Positions 1-8,196 of a DNA stretch of 64,000 nt are shown in pieces. Each line of letters starts with the position of its first letter. The first letter of the stretch is position 1. The position numbers and the translations under genes are program-made. Under the pieces are notes generated by a model that did not search any database, was not told the DNA's origin, and saw nothing but the letters and a program-made list of their open reading frames with translations. The stretch covers positions 186,001-250,000 of the forward strand of contig NZ_VCRA01000005.1 in the NCBI RefSeq assembly GCF_005938385.1, written 5' to 3'. The stretch comes from Paenibacillus mesophilus. Lineage in GTDB: Bacteria > Bacillota > Bacilli > Paenibacillales > NBRC-103111.

Positions 1-67
1 TGTGGGTCACCTCGTTCATCCTTTCCTGTTATTAGTAATAACTATAACGATTATTGTTTTTATATAT

Positions 68-96
68 TTGACCAATAAACAATAGGAACGTACTAT
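68..96 (+). promoter_or_regulatory. Promoter of the glutathione peroxidase gene
   Basis: A TTGACC -35 hexamer (68-73) and a TACTAT -10 hexamer (91-96) are separated by exactly 17 bp, about 40 bp upstream of the peroxidase start, in AT-rich sequence. This is a sigma-A type arrangement seen directly; no operator is evident. Confidence 0.6.
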
Positions 97-133
97 ATAT
101 TTACAATCATAGTGGAAATGAAGGAGAAATGAT

Positions 134-691
134 ATGATGTCTATTTATGATTTTCAAGTAAACGCCATGAGCGGAAAGTGCGTCGAATTGTCCAGCCACA
201 GCGGTAAAGTTCTGCTCCTTGTCAATACGGCCAGCAGGTGCAGCTATTCCCGACAGTTCGCCGAGCTCCAGAATCTTTATGATAAGTACCGCGAGCAAGG
301 CTTTGAAATTCTCGGCTTTCCTTGCAATCAATTCAACGGGAAAGAACCCGGGAGCAATTCGGAAGTTCAAAATTATTGTGAAAGCACCTTCGGAGTGACG
401 TTTCCTTTATTCGAGAAAGTAGATGTCCAAGGATCATCCGCTCATCCTTTGTTTCAATATCTCGTGCGGCAAGCTCCGTTTCGAGGCTTCGATATCGAGT
501 CGCCGAACGGACTATGGATGCAAAGCTTTCTGCAGGAAAAGCATCCGGACCTATACGCCGGTGACGGGATCAAGTGGAATTTCTCCAAATTTTTGATAGA
601 CCGGGACGGCCAAGTATACGATAGATACGAAACGACGACGGAACCATCGGAGATAGAACCATATATCAGGTCACTGCTTTCGGTAAAATGA
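134..691 (+). CDS. Glutathione peroxidase family protein
   Basis: This is a thiol peroxidase of the glutathione peroxidase family, which reduces hydrogen peroxide or organic hydroperoxides, in bacteria usually with thioredoxin as electron donor. The family landmarks are present: NTASRCSYS holds the peroxidatic Cys (selenocysteine in animal enzymes), LGFPCNQF holds the second conserved segment, and WNFSKFLIDRDG is the C-terminal Trp-Asn motif. The 185-residue length is normal for a monomeric bacterial enzyme and there is no signal peptide, so it is cytoplasmic. The start is one of two tandem ATGs (134 or 137) behind AAGGAG at 121-126. It appears monocistronic and convergent with the next gene. 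Confidence 0.93.
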   Translation: MMSIYDFQVNAMSGKCVELSSHSGKVLLLVNTASRCSYSRQFAELQNLYDKYREQGFEILGFPCNQFNGKEPGSNSEVQNYCESTFGVTFPLFEKVDVQGSSAHPLFQYLVRQAPFRGFDIESPNGLWMQSFLQEKHPDLYAGDGIKWNFSKFLIDRDGQVYDRYETTTEPSEIEPYIRSLLSVK

Positions 692-693
692 CG

Positions 694-727
694 CAAAGAA
701 ACAGGCCGCAGTGTTCCAGCAGCCTGT
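694..727 (-). terminator. Possible terminator of the 753-2075 gene
   Basis: An imperfect hairpin with arms AACAGGC and GCCTGT lies between two convergent genes. On the minus strand it is followed by TTTCTTTG, so it would mainly serve the binding-protein gene. The T tract is short. Confidence 0.4.
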
Positions 728-752
728 CTCATAAAGCTATGATCACGAAACT

Positions 753-2075
753 TTACTTCTTGGTTTCCTCGCTAAGCAGCTTATTGATTTCCGTCTCCGC
801 GTTTCTCATGATCGTATTCAGATCACCTTTGCCGTCGACGTAGTCGTCCGTCGCTCTGGAATAAATCGGCGATATTTTTGATTCGAGCGGGCTTTTCCAC
901 GACATCGGAGAGAAGCCGTTCTTAATAATAGACTTGAGGTTTTTACCCGAAATGCTGCTTTTCGTGCCGAAAGCGTTAATAATTTTGTCGTTCAGGACAA
1001 CCGGAATGATCGCTCTCTCCGAATAGGCGAGCTGCACTTCCTCCGTCAGCATATGCTTGAGCACTTCCATCGCCTCGTCCTTGAATTTGCTCGTGGACGT
1101 AATGCCGAACAGCGTCGGAATCGGCTGCGGTCCTTTGTTCGCCGATTCTTTGTAGATCGGATACGTAACCATATCCCAGTTGATCGCGGACATGTCCGTA
1201 TTTTGGAACAAGTTGGCCAAGGCGTCGAGCATCCCCGTGTTTTGCTCTTTAAGAAATTCGTTCGTATATATTTTTTTCTTGTCCGCCGTTTCCCGCATCT
1301 GGAGTATTTTATCGAACACGATCTTCCAACGCTCGTCGGATACGATAGTCGCCTTGTTCGTCTTCTGATCGACGTGCGGAAGCGCGATCGAGGAAGAGAT
1401 CATATGGTTTGCATACACGTAACCGATTCCGTAGTAAGTCGTACCCCCGTCCACCCGCTTCAACTTCTTGGCCACTTCCAGCACTTGATCCCAGTTCATG
1501 CCGTCTTGGGGGTAGCTCACGCCGAATTTATCGAATAGCAATTTATTGTAATACAAAGCGCCGGTGTTGGAAATAAGCGGCAGCGCATAGAGCTTGTTCT
1601 CGTCGGACAAAGTGCGGATGGAGTCCATCGTCGCTTTGTCGATAGCGCTTACATTTACACCATGCTTTTTATTCAGCTCATTCATATCGAGCTCGAGCTT
1701 GAATTCTTTCATCCGCCCGATCGTCGTGCTTGCCGCTCCCCAAAAGACGTCGATTTGCTGTCCGGCCGCAACCAGTTCCGGCAGCGACGTCCCCGCACCG
1801 GTCGGAATGTATTTGATTTTGTAATCCGGGAACTTCTTCCTCATCGTATCGCCGAACCGTTCGTTAAACGCTTCGACGGTCCATCCTGAGTCGGAAGCAA
1901 ATACGAGCTCGACGTTCTCTTTCTTGACCGGCTGCTGCTGGGCGGACTTATCGGACGCGTTTTCTTTCTCCGCGTTCGGACCGCAAGCCGTCAATAAGGC
2001 GATTGCCGCCACTATAGAAGCTGCCGTCAACGGCCTTGCGATGCGGCTATAATGGATTTCTTTTCGATGGTTCAA
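753..2075 (-). CDS. Orphan extracellular solute-binding lipoprotein (sugar ABC type)
   Basis: A 440-residue substrate-binding protein of the family 1 (carbohydrate) ABC class, anchored to the outside of the membrane as a lipoprotein. The N-terminus has a basic start, a hydrophobic core and a LTAC lipobox (Cys about residue 31). The mature part shows the usual family segment GALYYNKLLFDKFGV, where a loop reaches the ligand cleft. The only in-frame start near a ribosome binding site is TTG at 2075 behind AAAAGGGGG. No permease or ATPase gene lies on either side, so the transporter partners must be elsewhere or the protein is a sensor. The ligand cannot be named from sequence. Confidence 0.85.
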   Translation of the reverse strand: MNHRKEIHYSRIARPLTAASIVAAIALLTACGPNAEKENASDKSAQQQPVKKENVELVFASDSGWTVEAFNERFGDTMRKKFPDYKIKYIPTGAGTSLPELVAAGQQIDVFWGAASTTIGRMKEFKLELDMNELNKKHGVNVSAIDKATMDSIRTLSDENKLYALPLISNTGALYYNKLLFDKFGVSYPQDGMNWDQVLEVAKKLKRVDGGTTYYGIGYVYANHMISSSIALPHVDQKTNKATIVSDERWKIVFDKILQMRETADKKKIYTNEFLKEQNTGMLDALANLFQNTDMSAINWDMVTYPIYKESANKGPQPIPTLFGITSTSKFKDEAMEVLKHMLTEEVQLAYSERAIIPVVLNDKIINAFGTKSSISGKNLKSIIKNGFSPMSWKSPLESKISPIYSRATDDYVDGKGDLNTIMRNAETEINKLLSEETKK

Positions 2076-2324
2076 AACAAATCGGCCCCCTTTTGCCTGT
2101 TTCTTCTTACGTTTTCGGATTTACTAGTATGTCGTCTTGCTTGATCTAATAGTAAGACGTTTATCATTCGAATCAAATGCAGGAAATGATGATTTAGATA
2201 CACTTTTTTGCAGGGCATCTGCGATTTCGAAAGACAAGAACGGCAGCGAATCCATTCTTTTCGACATAAACGGACTCCGTCTAACGAAAGATGTAGAATC
2301 TAGCAACCTGCGAGGAGTACTTAT

Positions 2325-2525
2325 ATGAGATACGTCACGGAAACAAGATTGAAACTGCTCGAAGATTTATGCCATTCGATTCCCGATCGGAAAGACAGAA
2401 GCTATGCGCTTCATCTGTTGGATTCGATCCGTGCCGATATCGACAATAATTACGCGGAAATTCAAAGACCGATTCAGGTAAGCGGAATGAGCAGATGGTC
2501 GGACGCAAGGAACATAACCGATTAA
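2325..2525 (+). CDS. Hypothetical small protein, 66 aa
   Basis: A short reading frame preceded by GAGGAG with suitable spacing. The product is hydrophilic and predicted mostly helical, with no signal peptide and no family I recognise. An upstream frame (2137-2328) overlaps its ATG by an ATGA junction, but that frame has no convincing ribosome binding site and I do not call it. The gene is isolated between two minus-strand genes, so it could also be a chance frame. Confidence 0.4.
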   Translation: MRYVTETRLKLLEDLCHSIPDRKDRSYALHLLDSIRADIDNNYAEIQRPIQVSGMSRWSDARNITD

Positions 2526-2539
2526 GAGTTTGTCGCGGC

Positions 2540-2571
2540 AAAAAAAAAGAAAAGCTGCCGGTCGGCAGCTT
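2540..2571 (-). terminator. Terminator of the GNAT gene
   Basis: A perfect hairpin AAGCTGCCG/CGGCAGCTT (2552-2571) is followed on the minus strand by a run of T residues interrupted once. It lies about 40 bp past the stop of the acetyltransferase gene. Confidence 0.8.
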
Positions 2572-2611
2572 CGGATGGTGGGTATAAGATCATTCAGCGT
2601 AGTCTTGCCTA

Positions 2612-3613
2612 TTATTGCGACTCCTCTTCCTTCTCCAGCAGCATTAAATATTGCTCGTAGTTCAGCGTAAAGCCCGCTTCCTCCAGCGCCCGGATCGGTT
2701 CGGGATTCGCCATGGACAAATCTCCTGTCTTACGGACACAGGGCACGTCGTACGGGCCGTACAGCTCCGTTAGCAGCAGTCTGAACAACGTATCCCGGTC
2801 GCTACGTTCAGGGCTTACCTCGCATTGGCGGAGCATAACGGACTGCAGCTGCCCGTCCGCCTTGCGGGAGCGTTGGAACAAGGCGTACGCAATAGCTTTG
2901 TCCTCCGCGTCGTATACGATCAACGATTCGCCCCTCTTCATATAATGCCACATGCACCCCCAAGCGACTTTATCGCGATAGAACGGTAGCCGGGCTACAT
3001 CCGCGGGCACCCCGTATTGAAGACGAACTCCTTCGGGTGTTTTCCCGCTTAAAAAAGGCGCTGTCAGCGCTTCCTCCCGGGTCATGCCGACGATGCGGTC
3101 CGCGATACGGAACCCGCCTTTCACGTATGCGGTAACAGCAGGCTTGTTTTTGGCTACAACTTCCAAAACCGCCCGGTCCACTTCCTGCTCCCGGATGACA
3201 CGCTGCGCTTCCTGCATCATCAGCTTGGCCAGCCCATAACCGCGATATTCCGGGAATACGCCGGTTCCCCCGTTCCATGCCAGCTTCTTGCCATCGACCG
3301 TTTTGATCGCGATAAAGACAAACCCTACCGGCTTCTCGTTCACGTAGCCGACGATCGACAGCTCGGGCCGGATCCCTTCCGAACCGAAGCCGTCCAGCAG
3401 CCGGTCCAACGCTCCCGGTGCCGGAGCGGCGGCTTGCGGAAAGTTCGGATAATGCTTCCTCATCTCGTCGTGGTATCCTTCGAACCCTCTCTGTCTCAGC
3501 TCCAAAGCTTGCTCGAACGTGCACTGGTGCAGCCTTCCCAACCGGATGACCGGATTGTCCATATGAACGTGACCGCCTTTCGCCCCTTTGATAAATACAG
3601 AAAATTTCCCCAT
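2612..3613 (-). CDS. GNAT-family N-acetyltransferase, 333 aa
   Basis: An acetyl-CoA-dependent acyltransferase of the GNAT superfamily. The segment around GVFPEYRGYGLAKLMM carries the R-G-x-G-x-A pyrophosphate-binding motif, followed by LEVVAKNKPAV and GGFRIADR, the usual end of the fold. The remaining ~150 C-terminal residues form a second module without a recognised motif. The frame opens upstream at 3826, but that extension overlaps the preceding terminator and has no RBS; I place the start at 3613 (MGKFSVF), with MDNPVIR as an alternative. It lies downstream of the sigma/binding-protein pair but behind a terminator, so it is only loosely linked. The acyl acceptor is unknown. Confidence 0.8.
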   Translation of the reverse strand: MGKFSVFIKGAKGGHVHMDNPVIRLGRLHQCTFEQALELRQRGFEGYHDEMRKHYPNFPQAAAPAPGALDRLLDGFGSEGIRPELSIVGYVNEKPVGFVFIAIKTVDGKKLAWNGGTGVFPEYRGYGLAKLMMQEAQRVIREQEVDRAVLEVVAKNKPAVTAYVKGGFRIADRIVGMTREEALTAPFLSGKTPEGVRLQYGVPADVARLPFYRDKVAWGCMWHYMKRGESLIVYDAEDKAIAYALFQRSRKADGQLQSVMLRQCEVSPERSDRDTLFRLLLTELYGPYDVPCVRKTGDLSMANPEPIRALEEAGFTLNYEQYLMLLEKEEESQ

Positions 3614-3681
3614 TATGTCCAATAAACATCTGTCTTGTCTAGCATACCATCTGCATGGCGTGCTGTTAACTCCATAGAAAG

Positions 3682-3713
3682 AAAAAAAGTCGGAGGCTGG
3701 AACGCCACCGACT
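3682..3713 (-). terminator. Terminator after the cytoplasmic binding protein
   Basis: Arms AGTCGG-TGGC and GCC-TCCGACT pair on the minus strand and run straight into seven T residues, a few bases past the stop codon at 3721. A strong intrinsic terminator for the sigma/binding-protein operon. Confidence 0.85.
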
Positions 3714-3720
3714 CTCCTTC

Positions 3721-4845
3721 TCATCCGATCAGTCCGGCCCATTTCTCCAAGGTCGATCGAACATCGATTCCATCCGTAATCATCAGCTTCAAATCCTGAT
3801 TGACGATCTGCCGGTTCGCATTCCATTTCTGGCTTAAGTAGAAGCCGCTTTTCGTCGCTTTATCCAGCTCCCCGAGCGCGCACGCCATGAATGGAGATAT
3901 ATCCGAGCCTAACCTGCGGGCAAGCGGCTTCGTAGGCGGGAGCTGGCTGAGCGGTCTGCCGGATGGCGGGACGGACAGCTCCTTGAGCAGCTCCCACGCG
4001 GCATCGGGATGCTCGCATCCGGACGATATCCCGTATCCGCCCATGTACATCATGTTCGTATCCCGTCCATTGGCCTTGCACGGCAGTCCGACTGCCCCGT
4101 ATTCGCCGGCATGGTTGTGTAAGACGTGCGGGATGCACCACGAGAAATCGAAATTCATGGCAAACCGTTCGCTGAAAGCATTTTCCCTTACCTCGCCCGG
4201 CATTGGCACGATCTTGTGCACCCGGAACCAGTCGACGATTTCCTGCAGCGCCGCAGCTGTCTCCGGACTATTCAGATACCCTTGCGCAGTGGATCCGTCC
4301 GCAGATAAGTATGCGCCGCCGCCGCGCAGCACGAACGGTTCGAACCATTCGATGTCGATATGGAGGCGGAACCCATACCGGCCTTCTCCCGTTAGTTGAA
4401 GCGCCGTTTCCCTGAACTGTTCTATCGTCCAGCTGCCATCCGGCTCCGGTATGCCCACCTCTGCGAACGCTTTTTTCCGGAATAAAATGAACGGAACATG
4501 AATATCGATCGGAAGCGCAGCAAGTTCGCCGTTCGCCGACGGTCCTTCCAGCGCCCCTCGATAAAAATCGTCCTGCGAAAGCCCGTTATCGCGCTGAAGG
4601 AAAGGAAGCAAATCGACAACAAATCCATCGCGTAAATACGGGCCGAACACGCTCTCCGACATTTGGACGAGGTCTCCCGGCTCTCCGCTCTTCAATCGGT
4701 TCAGCACTTCATAGTTTCCGTTCGCTTGCTCTATATGTACTTGAACATCGCTTCGCTTTGATTCGAATTGCGCGACACTGGCGAGCAGCGCCTTCAATCC
4801 TTCGCCGTTTGCTTGAGTGACAATAGTCAGTTGTACGTTATTCAT
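3721..4845 (-). CDS. Solute-binding-protein fold lacking a signal peptide, coupled to a sigma factor
   Basis: The sequence is clearly of the carbohydrate ABC binding-protein type: a first strand QLTIVTQANGEG, the RLKSGEPGDLVQMSES segment, FRKKAFAEVGIPEPDG and PDAAWELLKELS are all in family positions. Unlike its relatives it begins directly with mature-type sequence: there is no hydrophobic signal and no lipobox Cys, so it should remain in the cytoplasm. The start is ATG at 4845, overlapping the stop of the upstream sigma factor by 8 nt (alternative ATG at 4881), which implies translational coupling. I infer that it senses a ligand inside the cell for the sigma factor; direct transport is unlikely because no permease is near. 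Confidence 0.8.
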   Translation of the reverse strand: MNNVQLTIVTQANGEGLKALLASVAQFESKRSDVQVHIEQANGNYEVLNRLKSGEPGDLVQMSESVFGPYLRDGFVVDLLPFLQRDNGLSQDDFYRGALEGPSANGELAALPIDIHVPFILFRKKAFAEVGIPEPDGSWTIEQFRETALQLTGEGRYGFRLHIDIEWFEPFVLRGGGAYLSADGSTAQGYLNSPETAAALQEIVDWFRVHKIVPMPGEVRENAFSERFAMNFDFSWCIPHVLHNHAGEYGAVGLPCKANGRDTNMMYMGGYGISSGCEHPDAAWELLKELSVPPSGRPLSQLPPTKPLARRLGSDISPFMACALGELDKATKSGFYLSQKWNANRQIVNQDLKLMITDGIDVRSTLEKWAGLIG

Positions 4846-6598
4846 CGTATCGGATCCCCTTATGACGGATAATGGATTCATTCGTTTTGCAAACCTTTTC
4901 GAGCAAACCTATCGCTTGCCGCTCCGAATCGTGGGCTTGTTGCAGAAGCCCGATCGTTCTCCCGATGACCGGCTCCGACCAGCTCCCGACGGAATGATCG
5001 TCGAACGGGCAAAGCGAGCTTGCCTCGGCAAGAAGCTTCGCAGATAGATCATAGTGCTCCGCCGCCTTCCCCAGCTCCTCTTCCCAGCTGCCCGGCAATT
5101 CGAGCGAACGGATATACCGTCCGGCATATGCTCTTGCATTGGCATATACATGAGTCAAATACCGGTGTCCGTATGCGTTGGCGAGCCGCGGACCCGACTC
5201 CAGATGGCCGACCCAACATTCGTACGCGCCAATTCCCATCGTATAGGAGCTGTAGCTGTTGTCTCCCCGGAAGCCATCCCCTTCTTCGGCATACATAACG
5301 ATGCTCCGGATCGCCTCGCACGGATCCGTCTTGGTCGGCTGGCGGTTCGTTTTTCTCGCGGAACACAAAAACCGGAGAGGCGAGGCGGCCAATTGCTCGT
5401 AAGTCAGCGTTTTCCTGTAAGGCGGGAGTACATCCGTCAATTCCACTGTGCAGCTATAATCGTCGTACCCGTATATTAAATTCCATTCATGTACGTACGG
5501 CCGATTCACGTATGTGTCGAAGAATAGCACCGGACTTCCGCAATCGATAGCTCGGCGCACGAAGCCGATGATCTCCTCCGCGTCGAACGGTACGACATCA
5601 TACAGCATGGCGACCGAATGGAGCGGGATCGGAGAGCCTTCGAGCTGTCCGCACAGAAAGTCGGGCTCGTATCCATGCTCCATGAGCAATCGGTTTAGTT
5701 CTTGCTTCCAATCGAACACGAACGCCCCGTCCGCATAAGTCGTTTTGCGAGATATTTTCAACCGAAAGGCGAATCCGCTGCGGCCCATCCAATCGGTAAT
5801 GTCCGTATTCTCTCCCCTGCTTCGCAGCAGTTTACGAGTACGGTCGACAAACGTCGCCGCGGCTTCCGGTCTGCCCACCGGAGCGGCAAGCACCCTTCTC
5901 CTGCTGGATGAACGGAAGCCGCTTGAAGCGAAATCTTCGCGCCGGTTGACAGCCGCATCCCGAAGCTTCTTCTTGGAACGGCTCAAGTAAGTATGTACGC
6001 TGCCTGCGGTCGTATTGAACATGGAGGAGACTTCTTCCGCCGAACAGTTCATAAAGAAATACGCTTCGAACATGCCTCGCTCCCGTTCGTTCAAGCAATG
6101 GAGCAGAGAGCGGATAAACCGGACCGATTCTTTTCTGAGAAGCGTTTCTATCGGCTCTAGCTCCAAACCTCGCTTCTGCTCGGATGTATCCAGCCGATTC
6201 AGCAGCTTTTCCAGCATGTCCCCGTCATGACCCGTTGAATACCGCTCGCCTGAAGTTCCAAAACTGGCAAACGGCTTCTCGCGGCGGTACGGTCCCCCGC
6301 GCCTCAACTTCATATTGGCTTCATTCCGGGCAATTTGCTTCAACCAGCCCAGAAAACGATTCGGCTCGACCAGTTGACCGACGTGCAGAAAAGCTTTGAT
6401 CAACGCCTCCTGAACGATATCTTCGGCCAGCCAGTCGTCCCGCGTCATGGACTTGACCGATTGCAGCGTCTTCTCCCGATGCCTCCGAATCAGGACTCCA
6501 AACGCCTCCGTATCTCCGGAAAGCGCCCTGTCCGCCATTTCCCCATCGTCCGGTTCCCTCGCGCTCGGCCATTGCCGCTCGATCCTCAACATGCGCAC
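4838..6598 (-). CDS. ECF-type sigma factor with C-terminal BtrH/C39-like domain, 586 aa
   Basis: Residues ~20-105 are sigma region 2 (LAEDIVQEAL, FLGWLKQIARNEANMK) and ~155-215 are sigma region 4 (ERERGMFEAYFFMNCSAEEV, TYLSRSKKKLR). A low-complexity Arg/Ser linker leads to a ~340-residue domain (~250-586) shared with four other proteins of this window: WMGRSGFAF (~270), IDCGSPVLFFD (351-361), E371 six residues before GYDD (377-380), then AYECWV and a helical tail. The domain resembles the BtrH N-terminal/C39 peptidase fold, but the Cys kept by the paralogues is absent here. ATG at 6598 follows AAAGGGG. No anti-sigma gene is adjacent; the domain or the coupled binding protein may control activity (inference). 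Confidence 0.85.
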   Translation of the reverse strand: MRMLRIERQWPSAREPDDGEMADRALSGDTEAFGVLIRRHREKTLQSVKSMTRDDWLAEDIVQEALIKAFLHVGQLVEPNRFLGWLKQIARNEANMKLRRGGPYRREKPFASFGTSGERYSTGHDGDMLEKLLNRLDTSEQKRGLELEPIETLLRKESVRFIRSLLHCLNERERGMFEAYFFMNCSAEEVSSMFNTTAGSVHTYLSRSKKKLRDAAVNRREDFASSGFRSSSRRRVLAAPVGRPEAAATFVDRTRKLLRSRGENTDITDWMGRSGFAFRLKISRKTTYADGAFVFDWKQELNRLLMEHGYEPDFLCGQLEGSPIPLHSVAMLYDVVPFDAEEIIGFVRRAIDCGSPVLFFDTYVNRPYVHEWNLIYGYDDYSCTVELTDVLPPYRKTLTYEQLAASPLRFLCSARKTNRQPTKTDPCEAIRSIVMYAEEGDGFRGDNSYSSYTMGIGAYECWVGHLESGPRLANAYGHRYLTHVYANARAYAGRYIRSLELPGSWEEELGKAAEHYDLSAKLLAEASSLCPFDDHSVGSWSEPVIGRTIGLLQQAHDSERQAIGLLEKVCKTNESIIRHKGIRYDE

Positions 6599-6969
6599 CC
6601 CTTTCCGATTCGCGACATACTATTAGATGCCAAAAGCGGGTTCGCTCGCAACAACGGTCGAACATTTTTTTCGATATGATGCCATTTTATAACTATTTTC
6701 GTTGCAGGAACATGTCAAATAACCGGCCCGTCTGCGCGAGATGGGCCGGCTGATTGTCCGCTATAGTTTTTTCGGCGTGTCCGCCCTCCCTCATGGGTTT
6801 AACGTGTAATTGCATCGGCTTCTTTCAATAAGAAAAACGTCTATCGACGTAATTCAAGGATGAGCGACCGCGATTTAGAGGAAGTTATGGAACGCCCCCG
6901 TCGCAAAGTTAATATAGATATCTGAAGCCGCTCCACAGCCGTAAGCCCGATTTCTTATCGCCGTCGATT
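6599..6969. other. 371-bp intergenic region between two sigma genes
   Basis: No coding frame is credible here. It holds a GC-rich inverted repeat (GGCCC/GGGCC arms, about 6724-6749) without a T tract, and AT-rich sequence at 6660-6710 that could be the promoter of the downstream sigma gene. I see no clear -35/-10 pair and no remnant of a C-terminal domain for the upstream sigma gene. Confidence 0.5.
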
Positions 6970-7641
6970 TTAAATGCTCGCTCTGTATACTCGGATCCGC
7001 TCCAGCTTAAGCTTCTGGCGGGTCCGGGAAATCGTCTTGTAGATGCTGGCCGTCGACGTATCGAACATCCGGGCGATTTCCCTAGGCGACAAATGTTTGA
7101 AGTAATAGGCTTCGAATATCGCTCTCTCGCGACGGCTTAAGCAGCCGAACAGACCGATTACCGTTTCCAGCGTCTCTTTGCGCAGCACATATTGCTCCGG
7201 ATTGCCGTGAATCGACGGATCGGAAGTATCCCGGGTCATGCCGGCAAGCATGTTCTCCGTGATTTCCCATTCGACCTGGTCCGGCCGGATTACCGTCACG
7301 AGGCTCGTGAAGGGCCGCTCATTCCGATAAGGGCCCCCGCGTCTAAGCTTCATCATCGCTTGGTTGCGTACAATCCGATGCAGCCACGGCACGAATCGGC
7401 CGATATCCACCAAAGAACTTAGGTGCATGAACGCCAGAAGCAGCGCTTCCTGAACGATATCGTCGGCCATATAAGGGTCCAGAGTCATTCTCGATGCCCA
7501 TCCGTGCGCTTTGGGCCGATGCCGTCGCACAAGTTCGCCGAAAGCGTCGTGATCGCCTTGGCGGGACCGTTCGACTAATCGGGCATCTGTCTCATTGTGC
7601 GGGTCGGAGCGACCCCATTGTCGAAGCAAAGCTTCCTTCAC
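6970..7641 (-). CDS. ECF-type RNA polymerase sigma factor, 223 aa
   Basis: Two sigma-70 regions only: region 2 (AFGELVRRHRPKAH, MADDIVQEALLLAFMH, WLHRIVRNQAMMKLRRGG) and region 4 (SRRERAIFEAYYFKHLSPREIARMF). The sequence is closest within the window to the sigma parts of the two fused proteins, including the MKLRRGGPYR stretch, but it ends right after the region 4 recognition helix. I choose GTG at 7641 because AAAGGAG sits 7-8 nt upstream; the longer ATG frame from 7689 has no ribosome binding site. It is probably cotranscribed with the glyoxalase-like and Ig-like genes upstream. No anti-sigma gene is visible. Confidence 0.85.
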   Translation of the reverse strand: MKEALLRQWGRSDPHNETDARLVERSRQGDHDAFGELVRRHRPKAHGWASRMTLDPYMADDIVQEALLLAFMHLSSLVDIGRFVPWLHRIVRNQAMMKLRRGGPYRNERPFTSLVTVIRPDQVEWEITENMLAGMTRDTSDPSIHGNPEQYVLRKETLETVIGLFGCLSRRERAIFEAYYFKHLSPREIARMFDTSTASIYKTISRTRQKLKLERIRVYRASI

Positions 7642-7721
7642 CGTTTGACTCCTTTGTTTGCCGGCATGGACCGCATCCTGCGCAAGCATCCGGACCGGCG
7701 CCGTTTTGTCAAAATACGGAT

Positions 7722-8171
7722 TTATTTCGTGCCATAGTCGTTAATTTCAATTTTTCTTCCGTCCGGATCGTAGAAAGCGATCTCCTTGCCACAGCCGCCG
7801 CGGTCTTTGATTCCATCAGCAGCGAATTCGACGCCTCTATCTCTCATCCGTTCCGCAATCTCTTCGATATCCTTCACCTGAAACATCAGTATAGCGTGGT
7901 TATGCCCACGAATGTTGTTGAAATTCATAGAAAACTTATCGTTGGATTGTACGAAAAAAATCGAGGCTCCGCCAGGAATATCGTCGGACATTTTCAACAC
8001 TACGAGATCCGCATGAGGATCCAGCGGGGCAAAATCGGCCGCTTCCATATCAAATAATTCGGCGTACCATTTTGCCGTTGTGTAAGGGTGCTTGGCCGGC
8101 AAATAAATGCACGGCAAATTCAGCAGCTTAGGTCCCCGCTTCGTTTCATGGAGAACATCCGCATCGGTCAT
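7722..8171 (-). CDS. VOC (glyoxalase/bleomycin-resistance) family protein, 149 aa
   Basis: A single vicinal-oxygen-chelate domain: CIYLPAKHPYTTAKWYAELF opens the first beta-alpha-beta unit, HAILMFQVKDIEEIAERM the second, and the end FYDPDGRKIEIND is the typical closing strand with the conserved Glu. Such proteins are lyases, isomerases, dioxygenases or drug-binding proteins; the substrate cannot be read off. Start at 8171 is preferred because GGGAG lies 8 nt upstream; ATG at 8177 and 8186 are alternatives. It lies 25 bp after the Ig/laminin-like gene and 80 bp before the sigma factor on the same strand, so the three may form one operon. Confidence 0.85.
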   Translation of the reverse strand: MTDADVLHETKRGPKLLNLPCIYLPAKHPYTTAKWYAELFDMEAADFAPLDPHADLVVLKMSDDIPGGASIFFVQSNDKFSMNFNNIRGHNHAILMFQVKDIEEIAERMRDRGVEFAADGIKDRGGCGKEIAFYDPDGRKIEINDYGTK

Positions 8172-8196
8172 CTTCATTTCTCCCATCCCAATCGCG

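Noticed and set aside
2124..2328. Overlapping short frames on both strands at 2124-2306 and 2137-2328
   Set aside because: No ribosome binding site and no recognisable protein features; kept as non-coding.
3614..3826. 71-residue N-terminal extension of the GNAT protein
   Set aside because: It would run through the intrinsic terminator at 3682-3713 and has no similarity to acetyltransferases.
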